A stretch of DNA of 6,986 nucleotides, from positions 1 to 6,986 of the forward strand of contig JBKHAH010000124.1 of the NCBI GenBank assembly GCA_046542995.1, read 5' to 3'. The notes under the pieces are model-generated. The model ran no database searches. It saw only the letters and a program-made list of their open reading frames with translations, and was not told the DNA's origin. Positions 1 to 6,986 of the stretch are shown here, one piece after another. Both the position numbers and the translations under genes were made by a program. The DNA is from Perlabentimonas sp046542995. GTDB lineage: Bacteria; Bacteroidota; Bacteroidia; Bacteroidales; Tenuifilaceae. Every line of letters begins with the position of its first letter. Within the stretch, counting starts at the first letter, position 1.

Positions 1-1
1 A

Positions 2-2011
2 ATGATTAACAATTCAAACCCAATAAACCATAACACACCAAAAGCAATAGGAGAACTACCTGTGCTTATATGCAAAGTTAACTCCAAAGGTGAATTTATT
101 TGGGCTACAGATTATTTTCAAAAACAGTTTCTAAAATGTAATAATATCTCAACCCTGCCCAATATAAGTTGCATTTTCCCAAATTTAAGTTTTTCATCCA
201 TCACAAATAGTAATAAACAACCAAAAAAACTACACAAATACGAGCAAGAGAATACAATTGTTAACTATTACAACGTTGATGTAAAGCCTGACAATAATGA
301 CGATCAAGAAGGTTATCTCATTTGGGCTGTTGACAAAACCGTTGAGGTTAGAGAGAAAAAAACCAAGGAGCTGCTACTGAACATTGCCAGAGCCGATAAG
401 GAAAGTAAAGACCTAAAAGAATTATTCAGTGCTGTTCAGAAGGAGCTTGGCTCAGTAATGGATACTGAGAACCTGTTTATTGTGCTCTGGGACAAGCTAA
501 GATACAAATTAACCCTTCCATATTTTATAGATAGATATGATAATTACGATACCTTCCCTCAGGGAAAAACATTAAGTGGACAAGTAATAGAAACGGGTAA
601 ACCGATGCTTGTTACAGAGGATGATATTCAACAACTTAATGAGCAGGGTATAATTGATATTGTAGGAACTCCGGCAAAATCGTGGATGGGTGTACCCCTA
701 AAAAACAACGATGAGATTCTAGGCTTAATCGCCATACAAAACTATAAAACTGCTAAAGCATACACAAAGGATGACCTTTTGATACTTCAACATATATCCA
801 ATCAGTTAGCATTATCAATAGAAAGAAAAGAATACGAAGAGGCTTTAAAGCATTCTAGGAACAGAGCAGAGCAAGCTGACAACCTGAAAACCTCGTTCCT
901 GGCAAATATGAGTCATGAAATACGTACCCCCATGAATTCCATTGTTGGTTTTTCTGAGCTAATTACCCGAAAAAGTGTTTCCCCGGAAAAAAAGGACATC
1001 TACGCTCAATACATAAGCAATAGCAGCAAAGCGCTGCTTATGCTAATAGATGATATAATTGATATTTCCAAAATTGAATCTAAGCAGCTAAACATAACCA
1101 AATCCAACGTTTTTATTAACAAAACCCTGGAAGAACTTTACATTTATTTCAGAACTTACATTACAAAAAACAAAAAATCCAATATTGAGTTGCGCCAGCA
1201 TTATGCTATAAATGATTACAACTTTAGCATACTTTGCGATTCCTTAAGACTAAGGCAAATACTTAATAATCTTATAAATAATGCCATAAAATTCACTAAT
1301 GAGGGCTACATTAAATTCGGCTATTTAATACCTAACAACGCAACCATACTTTTCTATGTGAAAGATACAGGCATAGGAATGCCCCAGGAGAAGACCAATG
1401 ATATATTTGAACGTTTTAGACAGATAGATGATTCAACCACACGTAAATACGGTGGCACTGGTTTAGGACTTGCAATATCTAAAAAACTGGTGCAGTTAAT
1501 GGGAGGGCAAATATGGGTAGAATCCGAAATTGGTAAAGGGAGCACCTTCTACTTTAGCCTTCCGCTAATAATTCCAATCTCCAGCGAGAGGATACTGGAA
1601 AGGGCCACCGATTCAAATCCATCTGACAATCTGGAGGGCAAAACAATTCTTATAGTTGAGGATGAGGATACAAACTACTACTTCTTACAGGAGGTTATAT
1701 CGCCAACCAAAGCAAAAACATTACGTGCAACAAATGGAACCGAGGCCGTACAGCTGGTAAAAGATAATGATAGCATCTCCATTGTACTTATGGATATTCA
1801 GCTGCCCATATTGAATGGCTATGAAGCAACACAAAAAATTAAGGAGATAAAACCAGAGTTACCTGTTATTGCGCAAACTGCTTACGCAATGGCAGAAGAT
1901 AGGGCTAAAGGGGCAAGAGCTGGTTGCGATGATTACCTATCAAAACCCATTAGACCAGAAGACTTGCTAAGAACCATCAAAAAATTTCTTGTTAATAGCA
2001 GTCGGGATTAA
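2..2011 (+). CDS. Cytosolic hybrid sensor histidine kinase (PAS-like, GAF, HisKA, HATPase_c, REC)
   Basis: The product autophosphorylates on a histidine and passes the phosphate to its own receiver domain. Domains in order: a PAS-like segment (about residues 17-115, from ELPVLICKV to IWAVDKTVEV); a helical linker; a GAF domain (about 138-274); a signalling helix; HisKA with the H-box MSHEIRTPMNS and phosphoacceptor His305; HATPase_c with the N-box around Asn427, G1 box DTGIGM (455-460) and G2 box GGTGLGLAI (484-492); and a receiver (about 547-665) with acidic residues Glu553/Asp554, phosphoacceptor Asp598, Thr626 and Lys648. All catalytic residues are present, so both kinase and receiver should be active. 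There is no signal peptide or membrane segment, so it senses a cytosolic or diffusible cue; the ligand cannot be told. There is no HPt or DNA-binding output domain, so its partner is encoded elsewhere. The ATG lies at base 2, so no ribosome binding site is visible and an upstream start cannot be excluded; the Asn-rich leader ahead of a complete PAS-like start favours this ATG. Confidence 0.93.
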   Translation: MINNSNPINHNTPKAIGELPVLICKVNSKGEFIWATDYFQKQFLKCNNISTLPNISCIFPNLSFSSITNSNKQPKKLHKYEQENTIVNYYNVDVKPDNNDDQEGYLIWAVDKTVEVREKKTKELLLNIARADKESKDLKELFSAVQKELGSVMDTENLFIVLWDKLRYKLTLPYFIDRYDNYDTFPQGKTLSGQVIETGKPMLVTEDDIQQLNEQGIIDIVGTPAKSWMGVPLKNNDEILGLIAIQNYKTAKAYTKDDLLILQHISNQLALSIERKEYEEALKHSRNRAEQADNLKTSFLANMSHEIRTPMNSIVGFSELITRKSVSPEKKDIYAQYISNSSKALLMLIDDIIDISKIESKQLNITKSNVFINKTLEELYIYFRTYITKNKKSNIELRQHYAINDYNFSILCDSLRLRQILNNLINNAIKFTNEGYIKFGYLIPNNATILFYVKDTGIGMPQEKTNDIFERFRQIDDSTTRKYGGTGLGLAISKKLVQLMGGQIWVESEIGKGSTFYFSLPLIIPISSERILERATDSNPSDNLEGKTILIVEDEDTNYYFLQEVISPTKAKTLRATNGTEAVQLVKDNDSISIVLMDIQLPILNGYEATQKIKEIKPELPVIAQTAYAMAEDRAKGARAGCDDYLSKPIRPEDLLRTIKKFLVNSSRD

Positions 2012-2036
2012 TGATTATAGGATAATTTCCATCTAA

Positions 2037-2063
2037 AAAGAGAGTCTAAATACCACTCCCTTT
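2037..2063. terminator. Candidate bidirectional terminator between convergent genes
   Basis: An inverted repeat has arms AAAGAGAGT (2037-2045) and ACTCCCTTT (2055-2063) around a 9-base loop. It fits almost exactly between the stop codon of the plus-strand kinase (2009-2011) and that of the minus-strand GNAT-nitrilase (2065-2067). Read on the minus strand, all nine positions pair (one as a G-U wobble) and the 3' arm runs into a U-tract of five. Read on the plus strand there is one A-C mismatch, and a six-base T-tract follows at 2068-2073 after a four-base gap. It should therefore work better for the minus-strand transcript. The stem has few G-C pairs, so its strength is uncertain. Confidence 0.55.
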
Positions 2064-2064
2064 C

Positions 2065-3600
2065 CTATTTTTTCAACTTTTTGAGTTCGTACAAATCGTG
2101 CCTTCTATCCTTCATTATCCGAACGCTACCATAGTTGTGCAGCTCCTTTAACAGATTTAAATCAACATCAACAATAAGGGTCATTTCCGTATTTGGGGTT
2201 GTCTCTGCTTTAATACTGTTGGTAGGGAAGGCAAAGTCGGATGGTGTAAACACACCTGATTGCGCATACTGAATATCCATATTGTTTACTCTGGGTAGGT
2301 TCCCCACACAGCCAGCTATGGCAACATAACACTCGTTTTCAACCGCTCTGGCCATTGCACAGTTGCGCACACGCATGTAACCATTCTGGGTATCGGTAAG
2401 GAATGGTACAAACAGGATGTTCATCCCATCATCAGACATAAGCCTGATAAGCTCAGGGAACTCAACATCGTAGCAAACCACAATACCAATCTTCCCGCAA
2501 TCGGTATCAAAAACTCTTATGAAATCGCCTCCAACCATTCCCCATGTTTCACGCTCGTTGGGCGTAATATGAATCTTCCTGTACTCATCAACCTTACCAT
2601 TCCTATGGCAAAGGTACGATACGTTCTGCAAGTTACCCTTCTCGTTAACAATTGGCATTGAGCCAGTTATAATATTTATATTGTAACTAACAGAGAAAGA
2701 TTTAAACTGCTCAAGTAGTGGTTCGGTATATTTTGCCAGCTCACGCATGGCTTCGGCCGTACCAAGCTGATTGTATGGTGCCATGAGCGGCGCGTTAAAA
2801 AGCTCGGGGAAAAGTATAAAATCCGATTCGTAATCGCTAACAGCATCAACAAAAAACTCAATCTGCTCCACCAGCGAATCAAAATGCGGATGCGAACGCA
2901 TTTGCCATTGAACCAACCCTAACCTAACGTTACTCTTTGAAATATTTAGATAATTATCATCCTTCTCGTAGTAGATATTATGCCACTGTAGAAGGGTAGC
3001 ATATTCAAGCGATTGGGAATCGCCCGGCAGATAGTTCTTCAGAATCCTTTTAACCTGAAAACCATTTGAAATCTGAAAAGAAAGGACTGGGTCGTAAATC
3101 TCCTTCTTCTCGACCTTGTTTAGGTACTGCCTGGGCGTTAGCTCATCAGCATACTTATTGTATGTTGGCATCCTCCCTCCTACCATTATCGCTCTAAGAT
3201 TCAGGTTTTCACAAATCTCCTTACGGGAATCATATAGCCTGCGAGCAAGCCGTAATCCTCGGTAATCGGGATGCACAAACACCTCTATACCATAAAGCAC
3301 ATCGCCATCAGGATTATGGGTACTAAACGTTTCGTTTCCGGTAATTTTTTGGTAAGTATGATTATCGCCAAACTTCTTGTAATCAACAATAATAGAAAGG
3401 GCACAAGCAACAACTACCCCATTAACCTCAATGCAAAGCTGCCCGTCGGGGAAAAGGTTGAGCAAGTTTTGAATTTCTTCAATTTTCCAATGCAGCCCAT
3501 CTGATTCCGAATAGGCTTTCTGCATAGCCTCCTTAAGATGAAGATAGTCCTCTATCTCAAGGTGCCTTAGGTTTACCCTAATATCTGTATTTTCAGTCAT
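2065..3600 (-). CDS. Bifunctional GNAT N-acetyltransferase / nitrilase-superfamily amidohydrolase
   Basis: This 511-residue protein has two domains. Residues about 6-200 are a GNAT acetyltransferase: the motif A region is IEVFVHPDYRGLRLARRLYD (105-124), which would bind acetyl-CoA. Residues about 224-495 are a carbon-nitrogen hydrolase with the full Glu-Lys-Cys triad: Glu266 in FPELFNAP, Lys342 in YRKIHITP, and Cys376 in VVCYDVEFPE. The family hydrolyses amides or nitriles through a thioester on the cysteine. From memory, B. subtilis YhcX has the same architecture and about the same length, and the fusion forms its own branch of the nitrilase superfamily; substrates of both halves are unknown. 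In the GNAT loop, Arg117 stands where the central glycine of the usual R-x-x-G-x-G/A pattern would be. No signal peptide is seen, so it is cytosolic. The ATG has no Shine-Dalgarno sequence, only an AT-rich leader. It lies 45 nt downstream of the GH3-serine hydrolase gene with no promoter seen in the gap, so the two are probably cotranscribed. Confidence 0.92.
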   Translation of the reverse strand: MTENTDIRVNLRHLEIEDYLHLKEAMQKAYSESDGLHWKIEEIQNLLNLFPDGQLCIEVNGVVVACALSIIVDYKKFGDNHTYQKITGNETFSTHNPDGDVLYGIEVFVHPDYRGLRLARRLYDSRKEICENLNLRAIMVGGRMPTYNKYADELTPRQYLNKVEKKEIYDPVLSFQISNGFQVKRILKNYLPGDSQSLEYATLLQWHNIYYEKDDNYLNISKSNVRLGLVQWQMRSHPHFDSLVEQIEFFVDAVSDYESDFILFPELFNAPLMAPYNQLGTAEAMRELAKYTEPLLEQFKSFSVSYNINIITGSMPIVNEKGNLQNVSYLCHRNGKVDEYRKIHITPNERETWGMVGGDFIRVFDTDCGKIGIVVCYDVEFPELIRLMSDDGMNILFVPFLTDTQNGYMRVRNCAMARAVENECYVAIAGCVGNLPRVNNMDIQYAQSGVFTPSDFAFPTNSIKAETTPNTEMTLIVDVDLNLLKELHNYGSVRIMKDRRHDLYELKKLKK

Positions 3601-3645
3601 GCGATTTTATGTTGAATAAAATAAGTAGTCAGGCTTGATGTATTA

Positions 3646-6600
3646 TCAGTAAACCTCTTCTGAGTCTTCCAAAGCCTCATAAAATGTTTCCTGTATACGA
3701 GTTCTAACATCCAATTCAATCAACCTTCTATTGCTGGCATCAGGATGGATTCTGTTCGATATAAAGATATAAACAAAATCGTAAGCAGGATCAACCCACA
3801 TCATGGTACCTGTAAAACCAGCATGACCATAGCTGAGCGACGTTGCTTTGGAGCAAACTGGGCTGGACTTTTCAGGATCAGGTTCGGGTTTATCAAAGCC
3901 AAGTCCGCGCCTAACACCATTTACACAGTTTATGCAGCTGGTAAAAAGGTCAATGGTTTCAGAGGGAAAGTAAACATCGCCTCCGTATGTTCCTCTGTTA
4001 AGAAACATCTGCGAGAGTTTTGCCAAATCGTTGGCGTTAGAGAATAATCCTGCATGACCTGCAATACCGCCCAACATGGCAGCTCCCTGATCGTGAACAT
4101 GCCCCCAGATTAGCCGTTTACGAAAAAACAGATCATTTTCGGTTGGTGCTATCCTACTCTGTTCAAACCTGTTTAAAGGGAAGAATCCTGTATGATTCAT
4201 CCCGAGTTTTGAGTAAAAGTTCCGGCTTAAGTATTCCTCATGTGGCATGTTAATTATATTTCCAATGGCTTGATGGAGGAGCATGAAACCCAAGTCGCTA
4301 TATCGGTACTCGCCTGGCTCATTCAAGGGTGAACGCATTATCCAAGTGAAAATGCTATCCTTAATCTCTTCCTTTGCATAAAGGCCATGAGCTACCTGAT
4401 GAGGATACTCAAATGAAAAATTATTTCTGTAATATTTTCTTGAAGGTGTAGTATGCCTCGTCATAAATCGATTACGTGCTAGTTGATAAGGAAACGTAGT
4501 AGAAAAACTACCATTAATTAGGGGTTTCCCTGGCCAAAGCGAAGATAATGTTCTAAGGTAAAACGGTATCCAAGGGGTTAAGCCCGACTGATGCAATAGC
4601 ATGTCATTAATTACCAAGCCATTTAGCTTTGAGGTATCGGGGAGGTTTAGATATGTACCAAGTGTATCGTTTAAGTTTAACCTATTCTTTGAGTACAAAT
4701 CCATTGCCAGGGTTAATGTGGAGGCAATCTTTGTGATTGAAGCAACATCGTATATGGAGGAGTTGTTTACTTCTAAATCTGCATCAATATAAGTATGATT
4801 ACCAAAACATTTATTATAAAAAACCACGCCATCTTTAGCAGCTAACACCTGTACTCCGGGTGTTGCTTGCTGGTAAATGGCATCAGTAATTATCGAATCA
4901 ACCTTCGTAATATACCGTTGTTTAATGCTCATCTCCTCAGGAATAGAATACTTTAATCTTATTCGCTTACCTGCAGGCAATCCGCTACCCAAAGGATAGG
5001 CTTGGGATGCTGTAACGGGCAGCCTTCCATTCACCTCTAACCCACCAAATAGTAACTGGGCGGTAACCTGCTGTGTAATTGCAGAATTATCGTAAGAAAC
5101 AACCAGTCCATTAAAATTTTCGGTATTAGAAAATTTACTTAATGCGTAAGGAGTACCAAATAAACTGAATATTACCTTTTTGGAATCATTTATTTTATTA
5201 ATGAAGCTGGCAACTTGCGGTGTAATTCCATAATCACGGTCTGAACTTGTAGATACCCTATGGTGACCTACAATTATTAAGTTAAAATCATCAAGCTTCT
5301 CTTCAAGATTGGTTAAATCTTCATGGCTGGGTTGAGCTTTTAATACAAATGAAGTTATTGGAGCATACAACTCCATCTGATTAATAAAATCCGCTCCTCT
5401 CTCATCGCCAATTTCAACATAGGCAATTGAGAGAGTATCGAGACGTTGAATGGGGATTAAACTATCCTTATTGTTAAGTACCGTTATTGCTTGTTCAGTA
5501 ATTTGCCTAACTAGTAGCTTGTAGGAATCTTTGTTAATATCCTCAACAAGCCCATCAATTTCTACTGGTTTGAAATTGCTTAAACCAACTTTGTATTTAG
5601 CTTCAATTATTTTACGGCATCTTCTATCAATCTCCTCAACGGGAAAGCGCCCCCTTTTCACCTCCTTCTCAATTTTAGAGATGCTAGCCTTTACCTCGGA
5701 TGGGAAAAGAATTATATCGTTGCCCGCTTTTAAAGCCTTGTAGTTTAAATCTACCGGATTAAAGTAATCGCTAACACCTTTCATGTTAAGCGCATCGGTT
5801 ATGGCAAGTCCCTTAAATCCCAACTCATCCAACAGTAGCGAACTAACAACGTTGCCCGATAAGCTTGAAGCAAGATTTTTTGTGGACTCCAACTCGGGAA
5901 TCTCCATATGGGCAACCATTACGCTTGCTGCTCCATTCTGGATTAGCTTTCGGAATGGGTACAGTTCAAGTGAGTCGAGCCTACTACGATTATGATTAAG
6001 CAATGGTAAATCGTAGTGCGAATCGGTATCGGTATCGCCATGCCCAGGGAAATGCTTGGCACAAGCAATTATTCCGTTATCCTGTAAGCCCAGCATGTAT
6101 GCCAATCCTTTCTGTGTGACAATCTCCCTGTTTTCACCAAATGCACGGGTATTTATTACCGGATTCTCCGGATTACTATTCACATCAACCACTGGAGCAA
6201 AATTAATATGAACGCCCATCCGTTTTAGCTGTCGGGCAATATCGGCTCCCATATGATAAATTAACCTATTATCGTCCATTGCCCCAAGCATCATTTGCCT
6301 GGGGTACGATATGGCACTATCTAAGCGCATTCCCAAACCCCACTCAGCATCCATGGAGATAAGCAAGGGGACATCTGCTTTTTGCTGATAATAGTTAGTT
6401 AGCTGAGCCTGCCTGACCGGACCACCTTGAAAAAAACACAGACCGCCAATTTTTTCTTCAGCCACCAGCTGCTCTATCTCCTCTATATGCTCATCATCCC
6501 TATTAGAATAGGCCGCCACCATAAAAAGTTGCGCAATCTTTTCACGCAGGGTTAACTTATTCATTACTGAATCTATCCACTCGTGGGCAATATAGGTATC

Positions 6601-6705
6601 AGGATTGGCTAAACCAGTATTAGTATTCGCATTCGCAATTGTTGTTTGGGTAACAAACAACAACAGACTCACTACTAGTATTTTAAGCAGATGTATTTGT
6701 TGCAT
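3646..6705 (-). CDS. Exported GH3 beta-N-acetylglucosaminidase (NagZ-like) fused to a beta-lactamase-fold serine hydrolase
   Basis: This is a 1019-residue periplasmic or surface fusion enzyme, numbered from the ATG at 6705. Residues 1-26 are a type I signal peptide: hydrophobic core ILVVSLLLFV and cleavage site ANA before NTN. The GH3 catalytic domain (about 47-375) carries KHFPGHGDTDTDSH (217-230), whose His230 is the NagZ-type acid/base, and Asp304 in ITDALNM, the nucleophile. A GH3 C-terminal-like domain follows (about 404-574). A serine hydrolase domain (about 602-1009) has SITK (Ser656, Lys659), the Tyr motif YSD (802-804) and HAG (961-963) in the KTG position, as in class C beta-lactamase relatives, DD-peptidases and esterases. 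The inferred role is peptidoglycan turnover: release of GlcNAc from muropeptides, then cleavage of an amide or peptide bond. An open frame continues upstream to a GTG at 6783 and an ATG at 6750, but the 6705 start gives a clean signal peptide and lies about 50 nt below a consensus promoter. An AT-rich leader replaces a Shine-Dalgarno sequence. Confidence 0.93.
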   Translation of the reverse strand: MQQIHLLKILVVSLLLFVTQTTIANANTNTGLANPDTYIAHEWIDSVMNKLTLREKIAQLFMVAAYSNRDDEHIEEIEQLVAEEKIGGLCFFQGGPVRQAQLTNYYQQKADVPLLISMDAEWGLGMRLDSAISYPRQMMLGAMDDNRLIYHMGADIARQLKRMGVHINFAPVVDVNSNPENPVINTRAFGENREIVTQKGLAYMLGLQDNGIIACAKHFPGHGDTDTDSHYDLPLLNHNRSRLDSLELYPFRKLIQNGAASVMVAHMEIPELESTKNLASSLSGNVVSSLLLDELGFKGLAITDALNMKGVSDYFNPVDLNYKALKAGNDIILFPSEVKASISKIEKEVKRGRFPVEEIDRRCRKIIEAKYKVGLSNFKPVEIDGLVEDINKDSYKLLVRQITEQAITVLNNKDSLIPIQRLDTLSIAYVEIGDERGADFINQMELYAPITSFVLKAQPSHEDLTNLEEKLDDFNLIIVGHHRVSTSSDRDYGITPQVASFINKINDSKKVIFSLFGTPYALSKFSNTENFNGLVVSYDNSAITQQVTAQLLFGGLEVNGRLPVTASQAYPLGSGLPAGKRIRLKYSIPEEMSIKQRYITKVDSIITDAIYQQATPGVQVLAAKDGVVFYNKCFGNHTYIDADLEVNNSSIYDVASITKIASTLTLAMDLYSKNRLNLNDTLGTYLNLPDTSKLNGLVINDMLLHQSGLTPWIPFYLRTLSSLWPGKPLINGSFSTTFPYQLARNRFMTRHTTPSRKYYRNNFSFEYPHQVAHGLYAKEEIKDSIFTWIMRSPLNEPGEYRYSDLGFMLLHQAIGNIINMPHEEYLSRNFYSKLGMNHTGFFPLNRFEQSRIAPTENDLFFRKRLIWGHVHDQGAAMLGGIAGHAGLFSNANDLAKLSQMFLNRGTYGGDVYFPSETIDLFTSCINCVNGVRRGLGFDKPEPDPEKSSPVCSKATSLSYGHAGFTGTMMWVDPAYDFVYIFISNRIHPDASNRRLIELDVRTRIQETFYEALEDSEEVY

Positions 6706-6760
6706 GATTATAAATAAAACTCTATTAAAAAAATTTGCCAAGCCAAGCATAAAAACTAAG

Positions 6761-6768
6761 CAAATATA
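6761..6768 (-). promoter_or_regulatory. Bacteroidota-type -7 promoter element for the minus-strand gene pair
   Basis: Read on the minus strand this is TATATTTG, an exact match to the Bacteroidota sigma-factor -7 consensus TAnnTTTG. Transcription would begin near 6755, giving a leader of about 50 nt before the ATG at 6705. No good -33 TTTG is found at the usual spacing of about 20 bases; the nearest TTG ends only 14 bases upstream of the element. The short motif could occur by chance in AT-rich DNA, but its position just upstream of the signal-peptide start supports it. Confidence 0.5.
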
Positions 6769-6986
6769 ACATTCATGCAGCACAATTTTACTGTGTTTTA
6801 CGGATTTTTGGGTAAAGACCGAATTTTTAGGACGAAATATTCTGAAGGAGAGTTAAAACAAGGGTTTTTGTATGATTATACCGACTTGCTATCAAGTTGC
6901 TTAATATAATTCATTCCATTTTTATATTAAGATTCAGTAGTGTCCGGAGAAAATTCACAATAATTTGTTAATGTGTTGATTTTGTT
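6769..6986. other. Intergenic flank upstream of the GH3-serine hydrolase gene
   Basis: I see no convincing gene here. An AT-rich imperfect palindrome lies at 6821-6842 (GAATTTTT, six-base loop, AAATATTC; 7 of 8 positions pair). A small hairpin at 6882-6899 has arms CGACTTG and CAAGTTG around loop CTAT, with no T-tract directly after it. At 6936-6957 the sequence AGTAGTGTCCGGAGAAAATT resembles an insertion-sequence end. On the minus strand a 19-codon frame is open from the window edge to a TAA at 6927-6929; it could be chance or the tail of a gene outside the window. The flank may also hold upstream control elements of the minus-strand pair. Confidence 0.5.

Noticed and set aside
3745..4047. 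A 100-codon open frame on the plus strand
   Set aside because: It lies wholly opposite the serine hydrolase domain, whose motifs are clearly coding on the minus strand; its translation has no recognisable domain. The other short frames opposite the three large genes were dismissed for the same reason.
3646..4800. Antibiotic-resistance beta-lactamase
   Set aside because: The SITK, YSD and HAG motifs show the fold, but YSD and HAG differ from the YxN and KTG of true class C beta-lactamases, and fusion to a NagZ-like domain points to cell-wall metabolism.
6628..6705. Lipoprotein signal peptide
   Set aside because: There is no cysteine near the end of the hydrophobic stretch; the region ends in ANA, a type I cleavage site.
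6882..6899. Rho-independent terminator
   Set aside because: The seven-pair stem includes a G-U wobble, is AT-rich, and has no T-tract directly after it on either strand.
6869..6903. Small plus-strand gene starting at the ATG near 6872
   Set aside because: Only ten codons before a stop, and the GAAGGAG upstream is too far away to serve as its ribosome binding site.
1..6986. CRISPR array, tRNA, rRNA or riboswitch
   Set aside because: No regularly spaced direct repeats, no cloverleaf-like segments and no recognisable rRNA or riboswitch core were seen; the non-coding space is only about 380 bases in total.

Overview
The window looks like chromosomal DNA from a member of the Bacteroidota. By eye the DNA is AT-rich and the start codons lack Shine-Dalgarno sequences. 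One promoter element matches the Bacteroidota -7 consensus TAnnTTTG. The largest gene has an exported glycosidase plus serine hydrolase architecture that I associate with this phylum. The sequence alone does not support a genus.

Layout. (1) Positions 2-2011, plus strand: a cytosolic hybrid sensor histidine kinase (PAS-like, GAF, HisKA, HATPase_c, receiver), whose start codon is the second base of the window. (2) Positions 2012-2064: a short convergent gap holding a hairpin (2037-2063) that can serve as a terminator for both strands. (3) Positions 2065-3600, minus strand: a GNAT acetyltransferase domain fused to a nitrilase-superfamily amidohydrolase. (4) Positions 3646-6705, minus strand: an exported fusion of a GH3 beta-N-acetylglucosaminidase (NagZ-like) with a beta-lactamase-fold serine hydrolase. 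(5) Positions 6706-6986: the upstream flank, with the likely promoter of the minus-strand pair at 6761-6768 and, at the right edge, a sequence that may be the end of an insertion element.

How the genes may work together. The two minus-strand genes are 45 nt apart with no promoter seen between them, so they are probably one transcript starting near 6755. The fusion protein would act in the periplasm on shed peptidoglycan: the GH3 domain removes GlcNAc and the serine hydrolase domain then cuts a peptide or amide bond. This parallels the separate NagZ and AmiE enzymes of Bacillus subtilis. The GNAT-nitrilase is cytosolic with unknown substrate, and a link to cell-wall products rests only on position. 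The histidine kinase converges on this pair and nothing in the sequence ties it to them.

I see no evidence for a new defence, mobile or RNA-based system. The most notable content is the two domain fusions, a roughly 60-residue insert in the serine hydrolase, and the start-site correction of the large gene.
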